A stretch of 7,200 bases of DNA from an uncultured Prevotella sp. (lineage in GTDB: Bacteria > Bacteroidota > Bacteroidia > Bacteroidales > Bacteroidaceae), in NCBI GenBank assembly GCA_937874345.1, contig CALNBT010000123.1:1-7200 (forward strand). Reading direction: 5' to 3'. Below, in pieces: positions 1 to 6,385 of the stretch (the first letter of the stretch is position 1; every line of letters begins with the position of its first letter). A program made the translations under genes and the position numbers. The notes below the pieces were generated by a model that saw only the letters and a program-made list of their open reading frames with translations, was not told the origin of the DNA and made no database searches.

Positions 1-812
1 AGAGCAATCTCATCTGGAGTTATGTCACCTGTTTTTACTTTTTGGGCCAACGCCATCATATGAACATCCTGCGTAGAATTCAACGCATAAATCACAGGAA
101 GGGTCAGTTTCCCCTCAACCATGTCATTCCCAGTGGGTTTACCAATCTCTTTAGAATCGTAATAATCAAAGATATCATCACGAATCTGGAAAATCATACC
201 TATATTCTGCCCGAATATTCTAGCCCCTTCAATAGCTTGCTTACTTGCTTTGGAAGCCTTAGCTCCTATTACCGCGCATGCTTCAAAAAGGGTAGCCGTC
301 TTCTGTTTAATGACTTGATAGTAGATATCTTCAGAAATCTCTGTATTGTCTACATTCGTCAACTGCAGGATTTCACCATTGGAAAGGTTTCTTCCCAACT
401 CGGCCAAATCGCGAACAAGTTCCTCTGAATGTGTAAAAGAAATGTTTAATAACGCCGTTGAAAGAATGTAGTCGCCCACTAAAACAGCCACTTTATTATT
501 ATAAGTTGCATTGACAGACGCCTGTCCCCTACGCTCTCCACTTTCGTCAACCACATCATCATGCACCAAACTGGCTGTATGCAATAGTTCAATACCAATC
601 GCTGCATTTTGAGCCACATGCGTAACCTCACCGAAGTTCTTGGCAATCAACAAAATCAGCATGGGTCGCATTCGCTTACCTCCACGATTTCGAATTCGCT
701 CTAACGCTTGAGAGAGAAGTCCATTATCGTGACTAAGCGATTGATTAAAAAGATAGATAAACTCTTCTAGTTCGCGATGTATCGGTTTCTGTATCAGAGA
801 TAGATAATCCAT
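1..812 (-). CDS. ispB: Long-chain polyprenyl diphosphate synthase (IspB-like), 3' end cut off by the window
   Basis: This trans-prenyltransferase adds isopentenyl diphosphate units to an allylic diphosphate to make a long polyprenyl chain, probably the side chain of menaquinone, in the cytoplasm or at the membrane face. Read from the ATG at 812-810, the frame stays open to the edge (270 codons). Visible motifs are GGKRMRP (residues 44-50), the first Asp-rich motif DDVVD (85-89) within IELLHTASLVHDDVVDE, GDY after it, and the second Asp-rich motif DDIFD (212-216). The residue five before the first Asp is Ala80, as in long-chain enzymes; short-chain FPP/GGPP synthases usually have an aromatic there. 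Family members are about 325 residues, so roughly 50 C-terminal residues are missing. The start fits the family N-terminus and lies 85 bp from the divergent polA. The family is certain; the exact chain length and the ispB name are inference by similarity to the E. coli protein. Confidence 0.93.
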   Translation of the reverse strand, partial: MDYLSLIQKPIHRELEEFIYLFNQSLSHDNGLLSQALERIRNRGGKRMRPMLILLIAKNFGEVTHVAQNAAIGIELLHTASLVHDDVVDESGERRGQASVNATYNNKVAVLVGDYILSTALLNISFTHSEELVRDLAELGRNLSNGEILQLTNVDNTEISEDIYYQVIKQKTATLFEACAVIGAKASKASKQAIEGARIFGQNIGMIFQIRDDIFDYYDSKEIGKPTGNDMVEGKLTLPVIYALNSTQDVHMMALAQKVKTGDITPDEIA

Positions 813-815
813 GCG

Positions 816-840
816 GCTTAATTTTCCGACAAAATTAAGC
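816..840. repeat. Perfect 10-bp inverted repeat with 5-nt loop in the ispB/polA divergent spacer
   Basis: GCTTAATTTT (816-825), spacer CCGAC, then AAAATTAAGC (831-840) are exact reverse complements. The repeat ends 3 bp before the ispB-like start codon and covers the candidate -7 element of that gene. It could be a repressor-binding operator, or a hairpin covering the translation start if transcription begins further upstream. There is no T tract directly after it on either strand to suggest an intrinsic terminator. Confidence 0.7.
830..837 (-). promoter_or_regulatory. Candidate -7 promoter element for the ispB-like gene
   Basis: On the minus strand this reads TAATTTTG, a full match to the Bacteroidota -7 consensus TAnnTTTG. 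Transcription would start about 10-15 nt before the ATG at 812, giving a very short leader. I see no TTTG at the expected -33 distance (19-21 bp further out), so the match rests on one element. The element lies inside a perfect palindrome (816-840), which could be an operator. Confidence 0.4.
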
Positions 841-842
841 AA

Positions 843-887
843 TTTATCGGTATTTGTATTATTTTTTTAGTAATTTTACCCGATAAA
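843..887. repeat. 8-bp inverted repeat spanning the presumed polA promoter
   Basis: TTTATCGG (843-850) and CCGATAAA (880-887) are exact reverse complements separated by 29 AT-rich bases that must contain much of the polA promoter. Centre-to-centre distance of the arms is 37 bp, between three and four helical turns. This could be a pair of operator half-sites or chance in AT-rich DNA. Confidence 0.5.
871..878 (+). promoter_or_regulatory. Weak candidate -7 element for polA
   Basis: TAATTTTA matches seven of the eight positions of TAnnTTTG and lies about 20 bp before the polA ATG. A TTTG at 853-856 sits upstream, but only 14 bp away, shorter than the usual 19-21 bp. The polA promoter must lie in or near this spacer because the upstream gene is divergent; the exact element is uncertain. 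Confidence 0.3.
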
Positions 888-897
888 GACTTAATTT

Positions 898-3660
898 ATG
901 GATAAACTTTTTCTTCTTGATGCATATGCGTTAATCTATCGTTCGTACTATGCATTTATCAAAAATCCACGCATCAATTCAAAAGGTCTCAATACATCGG
1001 CCATCATGGGCTTCTGCAACACTTTAAATGAGGTGCTGACAAAGGAACAACCTACCTATATCGCTGTTGCATTTGACCATGGACTGACATTCAGAAACGA
1101 AGCTTATCCCGAATATAAGGCACAACGTGAGGCCACTCCCGAAGACATCAAGAAATCAGTTCCCATCATCAAGGAAATACTGGCGGCGTATAACATCCCC
1201 AGCATTCAGGTTGACGGGTTTGAAGCCGACGACGTCATCGGTACCATTGCGATGAAATCTGGAAAATTGGGAATTGACACATTTATGCTGACACCCGACA
1301 AAGACTACGGGCAATTGGTAAAAGAACATGTCTACATTTACCGCCCCCGACACGGTGGTGGATACGATACGCTTGGCGTTGAAGAAATAAAGGCGAAGTA
1401 CGACATCGCTTCCCCATCGCAAGTGATAGACCTTTTGGCATTGATGGGTGACTCAGCGGATAATTTTCCTGGCTGTCCCGGTATCGGAGAGAAAACTGCT
1501 TCCAAGTTGATTCAACAATTTGGGAGCGTTGACAATCTGTTGAACCAAACGCAAGAGGTGAAAGGTAAGTTACGCGAAAAAATAGAAGCAGGCATAGAGA
1601 ATATCAAAATGTCAAAATTCTTGGCAACGATCAGAACGGATGTCCCCATCGATTTAAAATTGGAAGAATTCAAAAGAGAAGAACCCGACCAACAAAAATT
1701 AAGAGAAATCTTCCAAAAGCTGGAATTTAAAACCTTTGCCGAAAGATTTTTAAACAATTCGAAAGAAATTACAAAAAAGGTTAACATGCAGCTTGATCTT
1801 TTTGGAAATTCCTCGCCAGAGACTCGAGTTGAAGTTGAAAATTCGAAATTTAATGGCCTAAAAACGACTAATCACGAATACAAATTGGTTGACAATCAAA
1901 AAGATATGCATGCCGTTTGTGATTTTTTTTTAACAAAAAAGATTTTAAGTCTAGACACAGAAACAACCTCAACAAATGCAATTGCCGCAGAATTAGTAGG
2001 ATTAAGCTTTTCTGTTGAGCCAAAAAAGGCATTTTATATCCCTATTCCCGCTAATCGTCAAGAAGCAATAAATATTGTTAATATATTTAAACCGCTTTAT
2101 GAAAACGCCGAAATTGTCAAGGTAGGGCAAAACATCAAATACGATTTAGAAGTACTGCGCAATTACAATGTCGAGCTGAAAGGTCCGATGTTCGATACAA
2201 TGATTGCCCACTATCTGATTCAACCAGAACTTCGTCACAACATGGATTACATGGCAGAAGTTTATCTTAACTACCAAACAGTACACATTGACGAATTGAT
2301 TGGCCCAAAAGGCAAGAATCAGAAAAGCATGCGTGACCTCTCTCCTACCGAAATTTACGAATATGCTTGCGAGGATGCAGACATCACACTCCAACTAAAA
2401 AATATCCTGGAACCAAAGCTAAAGCAATTCAATGTCGAAGAATTGTTCTATCAAATAGAAATGCCATTAGTTTCTGTTTTGGCCGAAATGGAAATGAATG
2501 GTGTTCTAATCGACACGGAAGCCTTGAAAGAAACGTCAAATCTTTTCACCAAACGAATGCTGGATATAGAGCATGAAATCCATCAACTGGCAGGTGAAGA
2601 TTTCAATGTTTCCTCGCCCAAACAAGTTGGTGATATCATTTTTGGTAAGATGCAGATTGCAGATAAACCGAAAAAGACCAAGACCGGACAGTTCATTACC
2701 AGTGAAGAAGAACTTCAAAAATATGAATCCAAAAGCCCTATCGTTGCAAAAATACTGAGCTACAGAGGGTTAAAGAAATTACTAAGCACATACATCGACT
2801 CCCTTCCCAAACTCATAAATCCCCGCACAGGACATATCCACACCTCTTTTAATCAAACGGTTACTGCCACAGGACGCTTATCATCAAGTGACCCGAACCT
2901 GCAAAACATTCCGGTTCGCGGGGATGACGGAAAAGAGATTCGCAAATGTTTTATTCCTGAAGATAATTGTTTATTCTTTTCAGCAGACTATAGTCAGATA
3001 GAATTACGTGTCATGGCGCACCTCAGTAATGATAAAAACATGATCGATGCCTTTACAAACGGATATGATATTCATGCTGCTACTGCCGCAAAAATCTATG
3101 GAAAGAACATCGATGAGGTGTCACGTGATGAACGAACCAAAGCTAAACGCGCCAATTTCGGAATCATTTATGGTATCACCGTCTTTGGTTTGGCAGAGCG
3201 ATTGGGCATCGACCGCGCAGAATCTAAGCAACTCATCGACGGCTATTTTGAGATGTTTCCACAAGTTCAGGAATATATGGAGGAGGCAAAAGAAATGGCA
3301 CGAACACAAGGCTATGTAGAAACCTTTTTCCATCGCCGACGTTATTTGCCAGATATCAACAGTCATAACGGCACCGTACGCGGCTTTGCCGAACGTAATG
3401 CCATCAATGCTCCAATCCAAGGTTCGGCTGCCGACATCATCAAAGTGGCAATGGTGAATATCTTTAGACGATTCAAAGACGAACAAATCAAATCGAAAAT
3501 GATCCTGCAGGTACACGATGAACTCAACTTCAGTGTACTGCCTGAAGAAAAAGAGCAGGTTGAAAGCATCGTTCTAGAGGAAATGCAGAATGCCTATAAA
3601 CTGAAAGTACCACTCATCGCCGACTGTGGTTGGGGAAATAATTGGCTGGAAGCACATTAA
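898..3660 (+). CDS. polA: DNA polymerase I, with 5' nuclease, 3'-5' proofreading and polymerase domains
   Basis: The enzyme removes RNA primers and fills gaps in Okazaki-fragment maturation and excision repair. It has 920 residues, the usual length for a three-domain Pol I. The 5' nuclease domain (about 1-290) carries D8, FEADDVIG (108-115), TPDKDYGQL (132-140) and GDSADNFPG (184-192) with the helix-hairpin-helix GCPGIGEKTA following. The proofreading domain (about 325-505) keeps the DEDD set: D353/E355, N412 and D416, and Y489/D493, so it should be active, unlike in Taq-type enzymes. The polymerase domain (about 515-920) shows TATGRLSS (656-663), motif A DYSQIELR (697-704), motif B R746-x3-K750-x3-F754 with Y758, and motif C HDE (873-875). 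Phe754 aligns with E. coli F762, which disfavours dideoxynucleotides. The start gives the family N-terminus MDKLFLLDAYALIYRSYYAF directly. A run of nine T at 1923-1931 lies just before the proofreading DxE motif. The small antitoxin gene begins 37 bp downstream and may share the transcript. Confidence 0.98.
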   Translation: MDKLFLLDAYALIYRSYYAFIKNPRINSKGLNTSAIMGFCNTLNEVLTKEQPTYIAVAFDHGLTFRNEAYPEYKAQREATPEDIKKSVPIIKEILAAYNIPSIQVDGFEADDVIGTIAMKSGKLGIDTFMLTPDKDYGQLVKEHVYIYRPRHGGGYDTLGVEEIKAKYDIASPSQVIDLLALMGDSADNFPGCPGIGEKTASKLIQQFGSVDNLLNQTQEVKGKLREKIEAGIENIKMSKFLATIRTDVPIDLKLEEFKREEPDQQKLREIFQKLEFKTFAERFLNNSKEITKKVNMQLDLFGNSSPETRVEVENSKFNGLKTTNHEYKLVDNQKDMHAVCDFFLTKKILSLDTETTSTNAIAAELVGLSFSVEPKKAFYIPIPANRQEAINIVNIFKPLYENAEIVKVGQNIKYDLEVLRNYNVELKGPMFDTMIAHYLIQPELRHNMDYMAEVYLNYQTVHIDELIGPKGKNQKSMRDLSPTEIYEYACEDADITLQLKNILEPKLKQFNVEELFYQIEMPLVSVLAEMEMNGVLIDTEALKETSNLFTKRMLDIEHEIHQLAGEDFNVSSPKQVGDIIFGKMQIADKPKKTKTGQFITSEEELQKYESKSPIVAKILSYRGLKKLLSTYIDSLPKLINPRTGHIHTSFNQTVTATGRLSSSDPNLQNIPVRGDDGKEIRKCFIPEDNCLFFSADYSQIELRVMAHLSNDKNMIDAFTNGYDIHAATAAKIYGKNIDEVSRDERTKAKRANFGIIYGITVFGLAERLGIDRAESKQLIDGYFEMFPQVQEYMEEAKEMARTQGYVETFFHRRRYLPDINSHNGTVRGFAERNAINAPIQGSAADIIKVAMVNIFRRFKDEQIKSKMILQVHDELNFSVLPEEKEQVESIVLEEMQNAYKLKVPLIADCGWGNNWLEAH

Positions 3661-3667
3661 AAGTGCT
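3651..3667. repeat. Short inverted repeat over the polA stop codon, ahead of the antitoxin gene
   Basis: AGCAC (3651-3655) and GTGCT (3663-3667) flank seven bases containing the polA stop. The stem is only 5 bp and no T tract follows, so it is a poor terminator. Antitoxins of this family bind palindromes near their own start, so an operator role is possible, but chance is equally likely. Confidence 0.25.
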
Positions 3668-3697
3668 ATCAACCGCAATGGATTTATTATAAAAATC

Positions 3698-3895
3698 ATG
3701 AAGATAACCAATATTTCTGATCTAGCGAGCAACTTGCAAAACCTGCTCGATACCGTTGCCATCAGCAATGAATCACTCTTAATTCAACGGCCAAACGACA
3801 AGAGCGTGATCATTCTCTCAATGGATGAATTCAATAAACTGAAGGCGAAAGAGTACCAGTTGGACAAACAACAATCCAATGACAACAACCCATAA
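3698..3895 (+). CDS. Phd/YefM-family antitoxin-like protein without an evident toxin partner
   Basis: The 65-residue product begins MKITNISDLASNLQNLLDTV and continues with LLIQRPNDKSVIILSMDEFN, the layout of Phd/YefM antitoxins: a short N-terminal beta strand, a helix with Asn/Leu (residues 7-20), the ItRp-like turn at 29-32, a hydrophobic strand (36-40), then SMDEFNKL (41-48). In characterised members this N-terminal fold dimerises and binds operator DNA, while the C-terminal tail neutralises an RNase or Phd-linked toxin. Here the tail after residue 48 is short (about 17 residues), polar and rich in Gln and Asn (QLDKQQSNDNNP), so toxin binding may be lost. An in-frame ATG at 3626, inside polA, would add 24 residues unlike the family; the start at 3698 is preferred. 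It follows polA by 37 bp on the same strand. No RelE/YoeB/Txe or Doc-like gene follows; only a 29-codon frame starts one base after the stop. The family call is by pattern recognition and fairly firm; activity is unknown. Confidence 0.75.
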   Translation: MKITNISDLASNLQNLLDTVAISNESLLIQRPNDKSVIILSMDEFNKLKAKEYQLDKQQSNDNNP

Positions 3896-4223
3896 GATGT
3901 ATAGATTCGGTTTGGAAGCTGTTTATAAATACCAGACCGCACCCCTTGAAGACAATATCAAGACAAGGTCTCTACGGTCAACTTGAATAATAAAGTAACA
4001 ACCTGATGATTGGACCGCCAATTTTTACTAGACAAATGTGTCTTGAAAACTTTCAGTATTTGAAAACATCATCTCGATCTATTATAGATTGATAATCGGT
4101 TTATTACAACAAATATACATGAGCCATGACATGCGAGAAAACTACACCTCCATTTTGGGGGGCTTCACGCCAAAAACGGATATATTGCCATAAGAGTTGA
4201 CAAACGGAATTAAAAAGAATTAT
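3896..4223. other. Spacer with no convincing gene between the antitoxin-like gene and the ychF promoter
   Basis: The 388 bases from the antitoxin stop to the ychF start hold no open frame with family character on either strand; the first 328 are described here and the last 60 contain the ychF promoter. A 29-codon frame (3897-3986, beginning MYRFGLEAVYKY) starts one base after the antitoxin stop, where a toxin start would be expected, but is too short for a known toxin and matches no family I recognise. An imperfect palindrome lies at 4074-4092 (core ATCTAT T ATAGAT, 4077-4089). A run of six G (4157-4162) sits in TTTTGG (4153-4158) facing CCAAAA (4170-4175), a weak hairpin without a T tract. 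The stretch may be a decayed toxin gene, a long regulatory region or a small RNA locus; nothing in the sequence decides this. Confidence 0.5.
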
Positions 4224-4254
4224 TTTGCGCTTCCCTCAATTTGCAGTATCTTTG
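4224..4254 (+). promoter_or_regulatory. Bacteroidota-type promoter for ychF (and probably lgt)
   Basis: TTTG at 4224-4227, a 19-bp spacer and TATCTTTG at 4247-4254 match the Bacteroidota housekeeping promoter (-33 TTTG, -7 TAnnTTTG) at every specified base. The transcript should begin near 4259-4263, giving a leader of about 20-25 nt before the ychF ATG at 4284. It implies that ychF does not depend on read-through from polA and the antitoxin-like gene. Confidence 0.8.
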
Positions 4255-4283
4255 TGGCGTATACAATTTTTTAAGTAAAAGAC

Positions 4284-5387
4284 ATGTCATTAAAATGCGG
4301 TATAGTAGGATTGCCAAACGTAGGCAAATCTACTTTATTCAATTGTCTGTCCAATGCCAAGGCACAGGCAGCCAATTTTCCTTTTTGTACAATAGAACCC
4401 AATATGGGAATTATTTCTGTTCCAGATGAGCGGCTCACAAGATTAGCAGAGATTGTTCATCCAGGTCGTATTGTACCTGCAACGAGTGAGATCGTCGATA
4501 TAGCCGGACTCGTAAAGGGCGCTTCAAAAGGAGAAGGTCTTGGCAATAAGTTTTTGGGAAATATCCGTGAATGCGATGCAATCATACACGTTATCCGCTG
4601 TTTCGACGATGAAAACGTCGTTCGCGAAGGTGGAATGAAGGTGGATCCCCTGGGCGACAAAGAGATTATCGACACCGAACTCCAGTTGAAAGATCTTGAG
4701 ACCATCGAATCCCAATTATCCAAACAGCAGAAGATAGCATCAGCCGGAAACAAGGAAGCCAAATTAATGGTCACGGTTTTGGAGGCCTATAAGGAAGCTT
4801 TGGACCAAGGAAAAAATACCCGTATCGTGACTTTCGATTCGAAGGAGGAAGAAGATGTCGCACATAATCTTTTCCTTCTCACCAGCAAACCGGTACTTTA
4901 CGTCTGCAACGTAGACGAAAATTCGGCCAAAGAAGGCAACGAATACAGTCGTCAAATCGAGCAGATCGCTCAGGAAGAAGGTGCTGAAGCAATGGTGATA
5001 GCAGCCAAGACCGAAGAGGATATCGCCTCGCTTGAGTCTTATGAAGACAAGCAGATGTTTCTGGAAGAACTGGGATTGGCTGAAAGTGGTGTGAACCGTC
5101 TCATCAAAAAAGCCTATTCCCTGCTCAACCTCCAGACCTTTATCACTGCCGGAGAGATGGAAGTAAAAGCCTGGACCTTCCACAAAGGGTGGAAAGCTCC
5201 ACAGTGTGCCGGCGTCATCCATACCGATTTTGAGAAAGGATTCATCCGCGCAGAAGTCATCAAATACGAAGATTACATCCAATATGGCAGCGAAAGCGCT
5301 GTTCGCGAAGCCGGTAAATTAGGCATCGAGGGCAAAGATTACGTTGTACAGGATGGTGATATCATGCACTTTAGATTTAATGTATAA
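4284..5387 (+). CDS. ychF: YchF/OLA1-family ribosome-associated nucleotide-binding protein
   Basis: YchF is a universally conserved P-loop protein of the Obg-related group that binds ribosomes and, in characterised members, prefers ATP to GTP; it is linked to stress responses and translation. The 367 residues match the usual length (about 363). The P-loop is GLPNVGKS (9-16) and the G3 motif is DIAGL (72-76), with Leu where Ras-type GTPases have the catalytic Gln, as is normal for this family. The G4 position reads NVDE (209-212) instead of NKxD, the known YchF change that relaxes guanine specificity. A helical segment (about 125-180) interrupts the G domain, and the C-terminal TGS domain (about 281-367) includes QTFITAGEMEVKAWTFHKG and ends with GDIMHFRFNV. 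The start follows an in-frame stop at 4272-4274, so no longer version is possible. A strong promoter lies directly upstream; lgt follows after 65 bp. Confidence 0.98.
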   Translation: MSLKCGIVGLPNVGKSTLFNCLSNAKAQAANFPFCTIEPNMGIISVPDERLTRLAEIVHPGRIVPATSEIVDIAGLVKGASKGEGLGNKFLGNIRECDAIIHVIRCFDDENVVREGGMKVDPLGDKEIIDTELQLKDLETIESQLSKQQKIASAGNKEAKLMVTVLEAYKEALDQGKNTRIVTFDSKEEEDVAHNLFLLTSKPVLYVCNVDENSAKEGNEYSRQIEQIAQEEGAEAMVIAAKTEEDIASLESYEDKQMFLEELGLAESGVNRLIKKAYSLLNLQTFITAGEMEVKAWTFHKGWKAPQCAGVIHTDFEKGFIRAEVIKYEDYIQYGSESAVREAGKLGIEGKDYVVQDGDIMHFRFNV

Positions 5388-5400
5388 TGATAATTTAACC

Positions 5401-5430
5401 GTCTTATTAGGTTGTTTGACTCGATAAGAC
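5401..5430. repeat. 7-bp inverted repeat between ychF and lgt
   Basis: GTCTTAT (5401-5407) and ATAAGAC (5424-5430) are exact reverse complements, extendable by one G-T wobble pair, with a loop of about 14 nt. The downstream bases are A-rich, not T-rich, so this is not a standard terminator of plus-strand transcription. In the RNA it could form a weak hairpin about 23 nt before the lgt start. Significance is uncertain. Confidence 0.4.
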
Positions 5431-5441
5431 AAAAGAAACAA

Positions 5442-5453
5442 ATGCTATCCTAA
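5442..5453 (+). other. Three-codon mini-ORF whose stop overlaps the lgt start
   Basis: ATG CTA TCC TAA (5442-5453) encodes Met-Leu-Ser and its stop shares one base with the lgt ATG (5453-5455) in a TAATG arrangement. Such overlaps can allow termination-reinitiation coupling. The frame is so short that chance is a real alternative, and no Shine-Dalgarno sequence supports either start. Confidence 0.2.
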
Positions 5454-6301
5454 TGCTCAACTCTCTCCTTTACATTCTTTGGAACCCCGATCTGGAGATC
5501 TTCCATATCGGTCCGTTCGCCGTACGCTGGTATTCTACTTGTTGGTTGATTGGGCTCGCCCTCGCCTACTTCATCGTAAAATGGCTCTATAAAGACCAGA
5601 AAGTGAAGGACGAATACTTCGATCCGCTTTTTATCTATTGTTTTCTGGGCATATTGATTGGTGCTCGATTAGGGCATTGTCTATTCTATCAGCCCGATTA
5701 TTTTCTGTCCAGTTGGGATCATGTGGTCGAAATGATTATTCCGGTGCACCATCTCGCTGACGGATCGTGGAAGTTTACGGGCTACGAAGGACTGGCTTCA
5801 CATGGCGGCACTTTAGGCTTGATGATTGCTCTTTATCTGTATTATCGGAAGACCCACATGAATTTGTGGCAGGTACTCGACGATATCGCAATCGCAACAC
5901 CTTCAACAGCCTGCTTTATCCGGTTGGGTAACCTGATGAATAGCGAAATTATCGGTAAGCCAACCGATATGCCTTGGGCATTCATCTTTGAACGTGTAGA
6001 CATGGTTCCGCGACATCCTGGGCAACTGTATGAGGCCATCGCCTACTTTATCTTCTTCTTTATAGGATTGTACTTCTACAAGAAACGTCCGCAAAAGGTA
6101 GGAACAGGCTTCTTTTTTGGACTCTGTCTGACCCTTATTTTTACGTTCCGTTTCTTCATTGAATACACCAAAGACATCCAGGTTGACTTCGAATCAGGTA
6201 TGATCTTCAACATGGGTCAATTGTTAAGCATTCCATTCATCATCATTGGTATTGCCTGTATGATAGGAGGAAAATGGATGAAGAAGGTTGGAGCCAAATA
6301 A
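5453..6301 (+). CDS. lgt: Prolipoprotein diacylglyceryl transferase
   Basis: Lgt is the inner-membrane enzyme that moves diacylglyceryl from phosphatidylglycerol to the lipobox cysteine of prolipoproteins, the first step of lipoprotein maturation. The 282-residue product is strongly hydrophobic, with several membrane segments (for example about 28-45, 58-72, 118-132, 195-208, 218-235 and 255-272). Family motifs are VRWY (24-27), with Tyr27 matching E. coli Y26; GARLGH (70-75); SHGG (116-119), whose His117 matches the essential E. coli H103; the signature FIRLGNLMNSE (155-165), with Arg157 matching R143; RHPGQLYEA (187-195); and FRFFIEY (232-238), with Arg233 matching R239. Those residue matches are by motif alignment in my head. 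An in-frame stop at 5417-5419 leaves 5453 as the first ATG. It lies 65 bp after ychF and is probably cotranscribed with it, as I see no clear promoter in the gap. Surface lipoproteins are abundant in Bacteroidota. Confidence 0.97.
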   Translation: MLNSLLYILWNPDLEIFHIGPFAVRWYSTCWLIGLALAYFIVKWLYKDQKVKDEYFDPLFIYCFLGILIGARLGHCLFYQPDYFLSSWDHVVEMIIPVHHLADGSWKFTGYEGLASHGGTLGLMIALYLYYRKTHMNLWQVLDDIAIATPSTACFIRLGNLMNSEIIGKPTDMPWAFIFERVDMVPRHPGQLYEAIAYFIFFFIGLYFYKKRPQKVGTGFFFGLCLTLIFTFRFFIEYTKDIQVDFESGMIFNMGQLLSIPFIIIGIACMIGGKWMKKVGAK

Positions 6302-6312
6302 CATATCTTTCG

Positions 6313-6343
6313 CTTGAGGAGGATTGACCCCAAAATACCTTTG
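6313..6343 (+). promoter_or_regulatory. Bacteroidota-type promoter for the GH2 glycoside hydrolase gene
   Basis: CTTG (6313-6316), a 19-bp spacer and TACCTTTG (6336-6343) fit the TTTG / TAnnTTTG promoter, with a full -7 match, one mismatch in the -33 element and the same spacing as the ychF promoter. Transcription would begin near 6349, about 37 nt before the ATG. It lies only 12 bp beyond the lgt stop codon and would let the hydrolase be controlled apart from lgt. Confidence 0.6.
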
Positions 6344-6385
6344 TTAAACCCTACAAATCACGACAAACATTATCAAATATACAGA

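Noticed and set aside
42..428. 128-codon open frame on the plus strand
   Set aside because: It is antisense to the ispB-like gene, whose minus-strand frame carries both Asp-rich catalytic motifs; the plus-strand product has no family character.
3121..3516. 131-codon open frame on the minus strand
   Set aside because: It is antisense to polymerase motifs B and surrounding helices of polA and shows no recognisable domain.
3626..3697. Upstream in-frame start that would lengthen the antitoxin-like protein by 24 residues
   Set aside because: It overlaps the polA 3' end, and the added residues do not fit the family, which normally starts with the first strand as the ATG at 3698 does.
4153..4175. 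Possible intrinsic terminator around the G6 run
   Set aside because: The paired part is short with a large loop, and no T tract follows on either strand in the needed position.
4764..5282. 172-codon open frame on the minus strand
   Set aside because: It lies wholly within ychF, antisense to its well-conserved G and TGS domains, and the translation is an arbitrary Phe/Cys-rich string typical of such shadows.
6315..6325. GAGGAGG as a Shine-Dalgarno site for a small gene before the GH2 gene
   Set aside because: No usable start codon with an open frame follows; the only nearby TTG frame closes within eight codons, and the genes here do not otherwise use such sites.
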